Below are positions 11,896-23,410 of a stretch of 64,000 nucleotides of DNA, piece by piece. A program made the translations under genes and the position numbers. Below the pieces are notes generated by a model. That model was not told the origin of the DNA. It saw only the letters and a list, made by a program, of their open reading frames with translations, and searched no databases. How positions within the stretch are numbered: position 1 is the stretch's first letter; the number at the start of each line of letters is the position of its first letter. The DNA lies in contig JAGYXB010000796.1 in NCBI GenBank assembly GCA_022495005.1, positions 353,257 to 417,256 on the forward strand. Reading direction: 5' to 3'. This DNA is from Rhyacophila brunnea (Eukaryota > Arthropoda > Insecta > Trichoptera > Rhyacophilidae).

Positions 11896-12180
11896 GGGTC
11901 TATTCTATGCTTATCGACACTAAATTGATAAATAGTATCAAACTTAGGGTAGGTTTGTATCAAAATATTAGCACTTATTGTAACAATTACACGAAGCTGG
12001 TTTTTATTGTTGCAATAAGTGCGATATTTTAACAGCAACAAGATAGGTGCTGTTAAAATATAGCACTTATTGCAACAATAAAAACCAACTTCGTGTAATT
12101 GTTACAATAAGTGCTAATATTTTGATAACCTAAGTTGATACTATTATCAATTTAGTGTTCGATAAGTATAGAATAGACCC
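11896..12180. mobile_element. 285-bp near-perfect hairpin
   Basis: The left arm (from GGGTCTATTCTATGCTTATC) and right arm (ending GATAAGTATAGAATAGACCC) are about 135-140 bp each, with a spacer of roughly 10 bp. Arms match nearly base for base, apart from a few differences and one small gap. It sits immediately before the surviving transposase-like reading frame. No clear target duplication found. Confidence 0.8.
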
Positions 12181-12189
12181 ATTGAAATA

Positions 12190-13297
12190 TAAATGACAGC
12201 AATATGCCATTTGGAAAAGAACACTATTATACGCATCCATATTTAATGGCGAATTTAATATTAGCTTCTTTAAGCCTAAAAAAGATTTGTGCGTTGAATG
12301 CGACCTATACAATAATTCTTCACCAGAAGAAAAAAACAACTTCAAGAAAAGTATGAGACACATCAACCTGGAAAAATAGAGGTAAAGGATGCAAAGGCCA
12401 AAGACGTAGCAGAATCCCGAACTAATGGCCAAAATAGCGTCATTAATGCTGTATATGATTTGCAGGCTGTTTTACCGCTTCCTTGCGGAAATGTGTCAAC
12501 TTTCTATTATAAACGAAAGTTGGCCATGTACAATCAAAGAGTCTATAATATCACTGAAAATATTGCAAACTGATACACGTGGGACAAGAGTCAAGTTGCA
12601 TGAGGATCCAATGAAATTGGTAGCTGTGTACTCGATTACGTGAAAAATATCACCACATTGAGCATTTTATTTTTTACAGAGACAATTGTGCCGGGCAGAA
12701 TAAAAATAAATACATTGCTGCAATGTATTTATATGCTATCGGGAATTAACAAAAAAATAAAACGATCTCTCATTAGTTTTTGGTCACCGGGCATACCCTA
12801 AATGAAGGCGATATTGTCCATTCTACAATTGAGCAGCAGAAGACTAGGGCTCTAAAAAGTGGACCAATATTAGTGCCCTGCCAAATGATTACCATTGTAC
12901 AAACAAGTAAGAAAACAGGACAACCATACATTGTTAAACCCATGGCGACAAATAATTTTCACAACATGAAAAAACTAGCAGATAAAATTGGTAAAAATTA
13001 CAACACGAATAAAAATGGAGAAAAAGTTTTGTGGCAGAAGATTAAAGTTATAAAAGTAGACATAGACTAGCCATACATTATTTTTTTAAAACTAGTTATC
13101 ATGAAGAATGTAGGAAATTGAATGTTCGTCAACGGCAAATAGGTAAACCGTTACCAATGGATGGTCTCAATTTATCCAAAGCATATCAAGAGCGGCCAAA
13201 AATAATGACAATTAAAAAGAAGGATTTGCTTTCTCTCTGCACTGCTACACATCGTGAATTTTATTATGAATTTTTGGCTTCTCTTCCAAGTGATGTT
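12190..13297 (+). pseudogene. DUF7869-like transposon protein, degraded
   Basis: Several blocks in changing frames match a protein family I know from insect genomes as DUF7869-containing. Recognisable parts in order: FFKPKKDLCVEC (about 12270), YDLQAVLPLPCGN (about 12450), DNCAGQNKNKYIAAMYLY (about 12680), GHTLNEGDIVHSTIE (12785), GEKVLWQKIK (13018) and a C-terminal KKKDLLSLC (13220). The DNCxGQNKN block is the likely nuclease-type motif. Frameshifts and stops (for example at 12571-12573 and 12604-12606) make it non-functional. It lies within the TIR element at 11210-13791 and is probably its former transposase. Function inferred from context. Confidence 0.65.
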
Positions 13298-13922
13298 TAA
13301 ATATTAAAAATCGTACCTAAAATTTTTATTTGCATATTAAATAAAATAATTAAGTATTTTTTTGTTGTTTTGAACTAATAATTGTATTTTTCTTGTTTTT
13401 TTCAATAAATCTTTAAAGATTATACCATAACTTAATATTTTGAAAACCTTCCTTTACAGTGCCCAACAAATTAGTCGAAATTATTAGAGTGATGGTAGGG
13501 AAATTTACATAGAAAGTATTGAGTTGATTCAAATTTTACCATGAAATTTTCAAATATCCTAATAAAATACTGTCGTAACTCAAAAATATTCAAATATCTC
13601 AATTTGTATATGTTTTAGAGAAAAATGGTGAATACAGTTGAAAATAAATCATGTTTTTCCATAAAAATGAGTAATAATTTTTACATTCAGACTTTTCCTG
13701 TATTTACAAAGAATATTTGAAACTTCAAATGGCTCTCCTGCAAAATGCCAATTTTTGGATTACTACAGTATTTTACTGGGGGTGCGATATGTATGTACAT
13801 TATATCGTTTCAGGAATAATAGACGACTGCAGCGGAATATCCAGCAGTTACAAAAAACATTACTTACTACTAGATACTATTTATATTAGGTGCTTATCAA
13901 CTATTAAAATAGGGTCTGCTTA

Positions 13923-14084
13923 AGCCGCATTGACAAGGTCCAAGTGCCATCCAAGCGCACTCGTATGGGATGAATAGGACGCGGTCCGAGTAGCTTGGAT
14001 AGGAATACTTAGTATGAAGCTGTCGCTTGGATGGCACTCGGTCCAAGTGTACTTGGATCGTACTTGGACAGTATCAACGCGGCT
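13923..14084. mobile_element. 162-bp hairpin MITE flanked by TTA
   Basis: Termini AGCCGCATTGA and TCAACGCGGCT are inverted repeats, with GTCCAAGT and CCATCCAAGCG motifs in the arms. TTA lies on both sides (13920-13922 and 14085-14087), consistent with PIF/Harbinger mobilisation. Non-coding. Confidence 0.78.
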
Positions 14085-14742
14085 TTAGCTCATTCAGTGT
14101 ACTTCCTTGTATCTAATTTATATTTTTTTGTATTCACACTTCTCTACTGTTCAATAACTTTTATATAATACTGTTTAAATAATATTCATTTGTACTTAAA
14201 TTTATTGGGTAGTTGAAATATCTACATTTGTCGTGTTATTGCTTATAAATTTTAATAAATAATGAATATTTCAGAATAATATGTATGTACATGTTTTATT
14301 TAGCACATTGATCAGTTTCAGAAAACTATACAAATTATATTGAAAAGTTACAGTCCATTAAAATGTATCATTTATAACACAAACATCAAAAATAGAGCTT
14401 CCAATCCGGTTATAAGTGATAATAAGTAATTCTTTCAAGTATTAATAGCTGACTTATTGATTATTAAAATACCAAACAATTTAAAAAGATTAACAATTAG
14501 TGGGCAATACAATTTGAATTTGAAGTAGGCTGTGATTAATTACCTATCCAGTATCATAAGCAGTGATCTACCACACTTTACCTTTGTCATTCTTCAACTT
14601 ATGTATTTGGCTGAAGATAGTGAAGCATTACAAATTAATCAAAACGTCTTGTATTTTATCATCCTAACTAATTTCCCATTCGTCGTGAAAATGGTGAGAT
14701 TGGTCTTCTTTCAGGCAATCATCGTCAAACTATTGTCTAAAC
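14085..14742. other. AT-rich spacer
   Basis: No gene, repeat array or RNA gene recognised. The right end abuts the 8-bp duplication of the following hAT element. Confidence 0.3.
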
Positions 14743-15460
14743 TAGGGAATCCAATCCCGAGCCAAAATTATGATCCCGGGATTTCGGGATTACAATTTGA
14801 TAATCCCGGGATTGACATTTTTTTCCATTGTAAATATAAAATTTTTATATTTACAAATAACATTGATAAAAACGATCAAAAATAAATCTAGTATAATTTA
14901 TACTATTTAAGACATTTATTGTTAATATTGTATACGTTCAATATTGGACGTACATAAGTTTAATGGAGTAAATAATATTGTAATATAAATAATAATGTGA
15001 ATTTAATATGAGTTGCTATTTCTGATAGTAAAGACATAATGAATGGATTAGCGAGATTTAAATTAGTAAAGCAAATAGTCATGGCGTACTTATGACTTTT
15101 CCGCTTCATAAATCTAATTAGTCAGCCAACTATGAAACTGTCGTAGAACGTATGATATCATGGTGGAATTACTTTGTCAAAAGTGCGAAGCATTGTTTTG
15201 TTCCAATCTTTCTCATTATTAATAATTTATGTGAAAAAAATAAAATGAATCGGCAACCTACACATGGGTATAAATCAAACGTCATTCTAACTCAGTTTAT
15301 TTCTAATGTAGTTATTTTTTATTAAAAGTATTTGTTCTGTTATATTTTTGCTTTTATTTTATTTTCCATAAAAATTGATAAAAAAATCAATCCCGAAATC
15401 CCGGGATTAGGTTTATCAATCCCGGGATTCATAGGTATCGAAAATAGCTCGGGATCCCTA
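14743..15460. mobile_element. Non-autonomous hAT element, 718 bp
   Basis: Perfect 8-bp target duplication GTCTAAAC at 14735-14742 and 15461-15468. Termini start TAGGGA and end TCCCTA. Subterminal AATCCCGGGATT palindromes occur at both ends (14770-14818 and 15390-15430). No transposase. The 8-bp duplication and TAGGG end support hAT. Confidence 0.88.
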
Positions 15461-15721
15461 GTCTAAACTATTATTAGAGTTACGCCTATTTTATAAGGTT
15501 TAGGCACCAAATGCTATCAAAAACAAATGTCAAAAGTAATGCTCACTTCAAATCATTCAAAACTTATGTCTTAACAATATTATATGTAGGTCTACAACAA
15601 TTAATATTAATAAAATTATTTATATTATGTACCCGCATGAGCGAGTGATAACATCACAGTTGGAGCATATGGACACCACGAGACGCCTCCAAGAATCCCT
15701 GTCGTCTTGCATCGTTTCAAA

Positions 15722-16145
15722 TCAAACCAGCATCCCGTATTCACTATAGATAGTATTTACCGGCTTTCCATGACACCGGAATCCGGTTAGCTTGAAGAAC
15801 AGGCAAGCCAGGTTGAAATTATCTTCTGGCATCCGCAGCACCCGGCCGAGCCAGGTCCAACGCCGCCTCTTCACTCTCAGCGTGATGAGAGGCTGCTCTG
15901 TGCATTCTCTTATCTCCTCGTTGCTCCTAAAGTCATACCAACGCACACCCAGTATTCGTCGCAAACATCTGTTTTCGAAGCTTAATATACGGTTGCTCTG
16001 AGCCCTCGTAAGGTGCCATGATTCTACCGTAAAGCAGCACTGTCAGAATACAAGCGTCGAATAGGCGGTATTTGGTTTGGACCGAGTACAATCGTGAGTC
16101 CCAGACACTCCACATCGAGTTGAATGTTGCTCCAGCCATTCCCAT
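15722..16145 (-). pseudogene. LINE reverse transcriptase C-terminal relic
   Basis: Two frames on the minus strand resemble the end of a non-LTR ORF2: YRLFDACILTVLLYG, then RRILGVRWYDFRSNEE and RRRWTWLGRVLRMPEDN. This is the familiar 'LLYG...RRIL...W.GHVLRM' region. The two halves are out of frame. It sits directly downstream of the H2 stop codon. No active site present. Confidence 0.72.
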
Positions 16146-16177
16146 TCAAATAGCTTAACTAACTATAATTCATAAAC

Positions 16178-17855
16178 TTAACTAAAATAGCGGGCGATCA
16201 ACGTTCTACGGGCAGCGATTCCCTCTCTCGACTCAATTCCTCCATGTGGAACGCTGGGTTCCTCTGGCACAATTTCCACATCTGATTGGAATTCGGGGTC
16301 GATATTGTGGAGGACAGCACAAGCCATTATTACAGCTACTGTGGTCATAGGTTTGGTTGTTACACCTCTGGCCAAACAAGCGAACCTCATTTTCCACACG
16401 CCACGGAATTTCTTGTTTTCATTTGCGCCTTGTTATACCGTCTCTCGCCACGAGAAACAGGGTTTAAAACTGGCGTAAATAGATACGGTAAGCAGGGGTA
16501 ACCGGAATCACCAAGAAGTGCACCAGGTATAAGCCTTTCTTGAAACCGTTGTTTGACCCTGCTGTTTCCTAAGATGTAGCTGTCATGATAGCTTCCTGGC
16601 CAACGAATGACGATGTCGAGAATCTCTAGTCTTGGACTACCAACAACCTAAAAAACATAATCAATTTTATATAGCAGGTCTTTGAATCCTCTAATACACA
16701 CTTACCATATTATCATCAAAAGCTAATTTTAATGCCGCTACGTATACAATATCATTATTGTGAAATGAACTGTATTACTTTTATGTATCCACAATTTCCT
16801 TCTATACGATATCTCTCAATGACAGTAAATAATTTGTCTCAGCTCTACTCTCTGAGTTGTTTCACTGCACATCGAACTCTCCAGATTTCTTTCTCCTTTA
16901 TGATATGTATGCTCTGACATTTGACTAATAAACCGACAGAAAGATTCTGTTGCCAATTTTACGATTAAATGTCATTTTTAAAGAGAACATGAATATTACC
17001 TGTACATTCAGGGAGAAAATTCTTTTTCTGTTTCGGAACACTTCACCGTGCCCACCACCAGGATTTTTTATTTTTATGTGGGTGCAATCGATACATCCAG
17101 TGACCCCAGAAAAATTCCCCATTGCACGAAATGCCCGTCGAGTCTCACTGGATGTATTGAATTTTATGTATGTGCTATGATTCTGAGCAATGGATTTTGA
17201 CACTCGTTTCAGTGTCCTTGATATGGTTGACTGGTGCACTCTGCCAATATCCCCATATATGGACTGAAAAATAGATGGTTTAATTTGAATTAGTGATAAG
17301 TAATGACCATTATAAATACAGACATTTGGTGAAACCCCTTCTTGTAGGTTAATCAAAAAATCATTATTTTTTCTCATTATTGAGGTTATCTATGATGTTT
17401 TTCACTAAAAACAATCTCATAAAATAAATATTACCTATGTAAAGAGGTAAGTAATGTTTTTCTTTAATTTAACTTACTTGAATGCTCCCTGTGGCATAAT
17501 ATCTTAATGCCAGAAGAAGTTGAATTTCGGGAGTTATTGGCAGACCTCTTCGCGTAGTTTTCCGCAAATCTGGTGCAACCATCGCGAATATTACATTCCG
17601 CGTGACATCTTTCGTGAACCTGAACTTCAACCGAAATTCGGTCTCATCATATCTTGCGTACGGGTCCTGCATGTTCCTGATGTATCTCCTTGGTAATAGA
17701 GCATTTTGCGCGAATTCAATCATGCGTACATTGTTCGCAATAATTGCAAACTGCGTATGCATATTTTGCATATGCATGCCAAACGAATTCAAGTTATTAA
17801 TATCCATATTAAGATAATTTTTGTAATGAGTTTGTATGTACTGTTTTAAAGGCAC
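16178..17855 (-). pseudogene. HARBI1-like transposase, copy H2, catalytic Glu deleted
   Basis: Same architecture as H1, inverted: exons 17855-17478, 17263-17000 and 16647-16178. Exon 1 is longer than in H1, with an N-terminal segment starting MPLKQYIQTHYKNYL. Exon 2 is the same 264 nt. Exon 3 is 13 nt shorter than in H1 (470 against 483). The missing bases fall at NSVERLFG near 16400, so the third catalytic residue is lost and the frame shifts. GCIDCTH (first Asp) remains. Non-functional, but useful for defining the family's exon structure. Confidence 0.85.
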
Positions 17856-17879
17856 GCGATTCTATTTTGACAGCAGCTG

Positions 17880-18103
17880 TCAGTGGTTAAACAGAAGGGC
17901 GCGAGTTCATAATAAAAGTAGTCTATGGTTAAGGATTCCTTATCTCTATAGACTATATTAAAGTTAACAGATGGATTTCGGCTACTTACAAATTTTACTG
18001 TTATTTTATGGTAAGTACGAATTGAGCAGAGCTTAAATAAAAATTGAATGGTATTGCAAGTAATTATAAAAGAAATACCAACTAATTAATAATTCTGTAG
18101 CTC
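17880..18103. other. Spacer upstream of H2
   Basis: Includes GACAGCAGCTGTCAGTG just upstream of the H2 start, reminiscent of AGCTGTCAGTGTCAC upstream of H1 (about 143-158). This may be part of the Harbinger termini. No gene. Confidence 0.3.
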
Positions 18104-18345
18104 AGAGGCAGAAGGATGCAAGTGCCAAATACCCAATTGTTCAGGAGAGCCAAAAAACAATTTTTATTTTAAACGAATACTCATAACTTCTACGAAAATA
18201 TACACAGAATGATCATTATTTTTTTTATTCTAATTCAATTAAAGTACTTCGGGAATATGTAAGAAAGGAATTTAATATAATACAATTTTATATCTAAAAA
18301 AAATAAAATAAAAAACGTAGTGTGGATTTGCATCCTTCTGCCTCT
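18104..18345. mobile_element. 242-bp MITE with an 18-bp perfect TIR
   Basis: AGAGGCAGAAGGATGCAA at the left and its exact complement TTGCATCCTTCTGCCTCT at the right. Related ends occur at about 20565 (TTGCATCCGTCTGCCTCT) and, weaker, at 20450. No convincing target duplication seen. Confidence 0.7.
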
Positions 18346-19296
18346 AAAGATATTTTGTTAATGTAGATTTGTATCTTATTTACCTAGCCAAAATAAAACA
18401 ATTTATAAGTTAAAAAAAATTATAGGTATACATATAACAAAGCAAAACACATTTTTTTTTAAATTTTATTATGTCATCATCATCATCATCATCACCAGCC
18501 TAAATCTATTCACTGCTGGATGAAGGCCTCGCTAATCTCCAAGCTGATTCCACTTCTCTCGTTCCTGTGCGTTGCGTTGCCAAGTTTTTCCGCAGAACTT
18601 TATCATTTCATCGATCCAGCGGCCTCTAGGTCTACCTTGCGGATGTTTTGTACTTCTTGGATACCACTTGATGACTAAATTTGTCCAACGATTGTCCTTT
18701 CTTCGAGCTATGTGTCCAGCCCATTTCCATGTAAGGTTTTTAGCAAACTCTATCACATCATTAATCCTTGTCTGTTCCCTTATCCACTCATTCCTCTTTT
18801 TCTTTTTTTGCGTTATGCCCAGCATTCACGTTTCCATACCACGTTGAGCTACTCTAAGTTTCTGGATCTCTCTTTTACTTAGGGTCAATGTTTTACACGC
18901 ATGTGATTACGGGAAGTACACACTGGTTGAACACTTTGCACTTTAGGCACAGTAGGAGGTTTTTTTGAAGAAATTATGCAGGAGGCCAAAAGCACTCCAG
19001 CCTAGCTTTACTCTGCGAACAATTTCATCAAATATACATCCATATATAGACACTTTTTGTGCCAGATAGATGTAGTTTTTCACCTGTTTGAGCTGAATGC
19101 CATTGATGAGGATCTCTTTTTGGCCCGCAAAGCAGTTAAACATGACTTTCTTCTTTGATACATTTATTTTCAAGCCTGTTTTGTTGCTTACTCCAGCGAG
19201 TTCCTACATTTTGCTTTGGAGGTCTTCTGAGTCTTGCAAACTACTATTTATTATCATCGGCAAAGCGCAGATGACTCACGTATTCTCCATTTATGG

Positions 19297-20021
19297 CAGG
19301 GGAGGGCAAACTGCGGCCCGCGGGCCGCATGTGGCCCGCCGGGTATTTTTTTGCGGCCCGCCATCATTAATTGTACTTCTGATTACGAATAACTTTTTTA
19401 TAATTTTTTTAAAAAAACATTGACAATAGATTTGAATTTGAAGAATTTGCTGTTTCGTAAATGTATTAGCTCAGTATGTCTTCCTTGCGTTTCGTCTCAC
19501 ACTATGTAATGACAATTTTCTACGATGAACATCGATTTCAATAGATATTGATAGTGTACCGACAGATCTACAACTTGATATTATTGATCTACAGTGTGAC
19601 ACTGATTTAAGAGAATTGCATCGTCGTGAAGAAATTTCCAAATTTTACAATGCCCTTAATTCAGACAAATTCGACCGACTTAAAAATTATTGCAAGAAAA
19701 ATGTTCGTTATTTTTGGATCAACCTATATATGTGAACAAACATTTTCGATCATGAACCTCAATAAAAAATATTTACGATCAAATATCTCCGATGCCCATT
19801 TGCAAGCAGTTTTGAGAATATCAACTACAAAATTAACACCTGAATTTTAAAAAAATATTCAAAAATGTACAACAGTTTCATTCTTCTCATTTTTTTTTGT
19901 AATGTTTATTTTTCGTGATAATAAATAGTGTATATCTAAAAATGGTATTTTACTTGCGGCCCGCCGCTCATTTTAAATTGTTGAATTTGGCCCTCCATCC
20001 AAAAAGTTTGCCCCCCCCCTG
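19297..20021 (+). mobile_element. hAT element inserted in the LINE RT domain
   Basis: Perfect 8-bp target duplication ATTTATGG (19289-19296 and 20022-20029). The left end CAGGGGAGGGCAAACTGCGG and right end TTTGCCCCCCCCCTG form imperfect TIRs rich in GCGGCCCGC. Removing the element and one duplication rejoins the LINE reading frame just before HLRFADD. At 725 bp it is an internally deleted copy. Confidence 0.93.
19626..19850 (+). pseudogene. hAT transposase C-terminal dimerisation fragment
   Basis: About 74 codons with FGSTYICEQTFSIMN and AHLQAVLRIS, the C-terminal dimerisation region of hAT transposases, in the style of GTF2IRD2/ZBED-type relatives. The N-terminal zinc finger and the catalytic core are missing, so it is a leftover of internal deletion. 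It lies wholly within the TSD-bounded element. Confidence 0.8.
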
Positions 20022-22392
20022 ATTTATGGGGACCCGTGTCATCCCAGTCAAGTTGCCTAAATAAGTCTTTAAGTGTAGCTATAAATAGTTTAGGTGCGAT
20101 TGTATCACCTTGTCGGACTCCTTTGCTGATATGAAATGCGCGATGGTTTATGGAGATGTTGTTACGCTACTGTATATATTATTGAAAATATTTATATGGC
20201 GCCCGGGGATTCCATGATTTCTGAGTGCACGAGTATTGAAAATTTCTTTATGGAATCGAACGCTTTTTCATAGTCTGTAAAACCCATGGGTAGCGGCAGC
20301 ATGTATTCCTGTTATCGCTCTGATTTCTCTGATGACTTGGATATGGTCCATAGTGCTGTATCCTCTTCTAAAGCTCGTTCTCCTGGCTGGTTCTCGTCTA
20401 GTACATATTACAGACGGCTTGAGAGAATTTTATCTTAGTGGATTATTGGATTTGCATCTTTTTGCTATACATATCTTGGACTAGGACTTCCATCTCTCTG
20501 CCTTTAATAAATAAAGCCTTTAGCATGACGATTCTTAAAAAAACTCATTTTCCCAAAAAATGGAGTTGCATCCGTCTGCCTCTGAGGTACAGATATACTA
20601 GACCATATCATTATAAACAAATGAAAGGAGTTTTACCCACCAATAAAACTCTTAATATTCATGTTGACTTTGAAGTCCTTGAGATAGGGTTTGCTTTTCT
20701 TTCGCGCGAGGTGTTATTTTACAATTTTTTATTCCTTTTTCTTGTCGTTGGTGATGTCTACCTTTTTATTTACTGGTCATACCCGCCCAGCGTCCCAATT
20801 TCTATAATCACGGCTGTCATATTGGTTCATGTATTACAGCAGTTTGTTTGTGTGGGTCGATAATCTTACAGAACGAACATTTTCGAAGCGTAAAATGGAC
20901 GTAAAACGTGAAGCAGATGACTTCCAACCCGATGCAGATGTGTCATTGCAAGGAAATAACCCAGAATTAAATACTTGCAACAAACGAGAGTATGCTGATG
21001 ATCCCTGCTAAAGTATATTAGTCTATGCCTGCTACGCTGCAGAGGTTAGATTTTCAAAGGTTATTTATTATAAAAACTGCTTACCTACCTGATAAATTAT
21101 AGTGATTATTTTTTTCCAACCATAATATCTGTGTAGGAAATAAAATTATATTGTAATTCTCTAGGCAATCAACATATTATTATAATGACACCAACGATAT
21201 CAGTAAACAGGAATAAAGTTTATTATCGTCATAAGAAGACATTGATATCCTTTTTTATTTATAAAATTAATGATTTTTTTAGATCCCTTCAAAGTACCTT
21301 ACAACTCTAAAATTGGAGAATGATTTTGAGCGGGTTGACTCGGAGAGTGAGATTGTTCAAGAGGATGTGGAGCAAAGTAATTATTATAACCCTCAACCTC
21401 CTTGCTATTATTCGGAATGCAACCCAGAACATCAGGTATATAACAATCTATTCATTTTAAATAGGTAATTTATATATTACTATCATAACGGTAACACAGA
21501 AAAAATTTAACACAATGTGAGTGCAAATTTATTAGTTTCCCATTTTTCTGATACTACAAACATGCGGTCGTTATGTAACCTTCTCCTCCGCCAACTTGAT
21601 TCCGATGATCAGTTTCCAAATAGGAATGCAAAAATATGTCAATATCTTGGCGTAAGTGATATTATTAATTTATTATTATGTAACCGGAATGTATTATATA
21701 TCTGACGATTCACACATAAGACTGTTAGGTAGGTATATATTATAATATTATTAACTTACAAATTTTACTGGTGACTTGATGTAGATGCGTATAACTAAAA
21801 ATGGAAATATAACACATTTCAAACAACTCACCATATCCAGGATATCATCTAGTAGACAAGGTGAAAAAATGATATTAGGTGCGGATAAAGGAATGCGTGC
21901 CTATATCCAACTGTTGTTTATCACAAATCTTTCACTATTAAAGTATGACAGCAACATTGTCAGAGTAAAATTTTCATTAGTCAAACTAATTCATTTCTAT
22001 CGGGTGCGCTTACTGAGCTGTGCGCCACCGAGTGGCTACGTACATATGCTACATATTTTTTCACTTTCCATGCAAAATTCTGCACTTTCCTCTCAAGTTC
22101 GCTGGTAATATGGAATTTGGTACTACAGGCATGGGAATAGCCTGTATATAAAGAAAATTAAATTTATTTCGCTATTTTGGTATTTTGGTATGTCATACCT
22201 AAACCGATAGTAGGATGTGCCTCAACAAATATCAATTATTTTAAAACCTATGTTAAACTTATTATTATTCCCACAAATCTTCCACTACTAAATTGTATAC
22301 TAATTTTCAGAAAATTGGTTTTAACAAAGAGTGTGTTGCTAATACAAAACCCTAAAGCCTTGAATTCACTAGGGGACAAAATGTATCGCAAC

Positions 22393-23052
22393 CAAGGCCT
22401 GAACAAAAACGATGCATGAGTGCGAGTGAGAAAGTATTCGGCACACTTACAATCTCTGCGACACGCGCTAGAGTAAGATAAAAGGTCTACTAGCTACAAG
22501 CCAGTTTCCAAAAGTATCGCCATAAAATCGGGGCGAAACGCTTCACATAGCGTCGATAACTTGCGAGCTCGTGTTGCTAAAATTGATATTTTTTGTGTTA
22601 AACATAAAGTCAGTGGTAAATATTTTTGATTAATTAAGTAGAAAAGATGGTTCTGTGTGTTGTCTTAAAATGTGGTAGCCGTACTGATAAGCAAGAAGAT
22701 GGTATTACGTTTCATAAGTAAGTTGATACATGTTCGTGATAATTTATTTGTATTTTATTATATATTTTAATATCAGTGACCTAGTGTTTCTTTAAAATAG
22801 CTTAAATTATGGATATCTTTATCTAATGGTTGCATTTTGACCGCTTAAAATACTATATAACGTAAAAAAATAGAAAATTATATTTTAATTCTGAGCGTCT
22901 AGTGCGAGCACTTTGGGCGAGCACTAGCGAAATGGTCTATGGTCTCGAACATTTGTAGACGAATGCGTTCGCTCGCTCACAAACCAAACGCAAGGCACGC
23001 GGCTTCATTTAGCAATGCAACGGGTGGCGTCTAGATGTATCTATAGTCTAAG
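22393..23052 (+). mobile_element. P-like (THAP) element copy 1, 660 bp
   Basis: Perfect 8-bp target duplication ATCGCAAC at 22385-22392 and 23053-23060. Starts CAAGGCCTGAAC. A THAP-type first exon lies inside at 22647-22717. A second copy with its own 8-bp duplication lies inverted at 42750-43412. THAP plus 8-bp duplication fits the P superfamily. Too short to encode a transposase, so non-autonomous. Confidence 0.85.
22647..22717 (+). CDS. THAP-domain first exon
   Basis: ATG followed by VLCVVLKCGS then TDKQEDGITFHK and a GTAAGT donor. The C-x(4)-C spacing and the ITFHK segment match the start of THAP zinc fingers (C2CH), the DNA-binding domain of P-element transposases. No following exon was found in the element, so only the leader of a transposase gene survives. 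In copy 2 the second Cys is Tyr and a stop follows. Confidence 0.62.
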
Positions 23053-23060
23053 ATCGCAAC

Positions 23061-23410
23061 ATATTGAATCTACGTGCCGGCGCAACGATGCGCTCTGTCG
23101 CCCATCGTTGGACGCAACATATGCGGCTTTTTTACGTGACGCGAGACATGTTTCACGATGTCGCTTCGCTTGTGCCTTGTACTCACTAGGGGACAAAATG
23201 TCTCGCAACATGGCGCGCAGCATTGAGTCTACGAGCCGCCCCAACGTTGCGAACTGTTCCGTACGTTGTACGAAACCTAGCGAGACTTTTCTACGTGATC
23301 CGCGACATGTTGCATGTGTACGTTCCACGAGCGAGCGCAAGGGGGCAACCCATCGTCATTCGTGCGTAGGAATTGGCAAGTGCGATGGTATGGTCCAAAC
23401 TGCGTGATAG
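23061..23410. repeat. GC-rich internal repeats of the 4.6-kb element
   Basis: Two related blocks (from about 23061 and 23185) share CTCGCAACATG/TCGCAACATA, ATTGARTCTACG and a run of GCGACATG motifs. They resemble duplicated subterminal regions. ORFs here are in both strands and show no family match. Confidence 0.45.

Larger units (their letters stand above)
11210..13791 (+). mobile_element. 2.6-kb TIR element with ATACTGTCGTAA subterminal repeats
   Basis: Inverted termini read TATCGCACCCCCAGTAA then ATACTGTCGTAA at the left, and the complement at the right (…TTACTGGGGGTGCGATA). The motif AATACTGTYGTAA recurs subterminally near 11305, 11390-11430, 11470 and 13560. The duplication is ambiguous: TA or ATAT fits, because the termini and target share those bases. 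A DUF7869-like pseudogene lies inside and a 285-bp palindrome has been inserted. Another copy ends at the start of the window. Superfamily not assigned. Confidence 0.8.
18474..20430 (-). pseudogene. RTE-type LINE ORF2, 5'-truncated
   Basis: Minus-strand reverse transcriptase in pieces: DYEKAFDSI (about 20270), GVRQGDTIAPKLF (about 20110), LDWDDTGP near 20050, VPINGEYVSHLRFADD (across the hAT insertion, to about 19262), a block at 18943-19173, and the C-terminus KWAGHIARRKDNRW to QGRPRGRWIDEMIK (18532-18825). The 3' end is a TGATGATGA run (18475-18497), typical of RTE LINEs. A hAT element splits it at 19297-20021. Frameshifts elsewhere make it dead. The catalytic FADD motif is still visible. 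Confidence 0.85.

Noticed and set aside
13811..13924. Terminal exon of the H2 partner gene
   Set aside because: Acceptor TTTCAG and a helical peptide are visible, but the phase does not match the upstream exon and the DUF7869 element intervenes; kept only as a possibility.
18478..18496. (TCA)n microsatellite as an independent repeat
   Set aside because: It is the 3' tail of the minus-strand RTE LINE.
23015..23407. 130-codon + ORF and 99-codon - ORF in a Cys/Arg-rich block
   Set aside because: Both strands are open because of GC-rich repeats of the element terminus; no family features.
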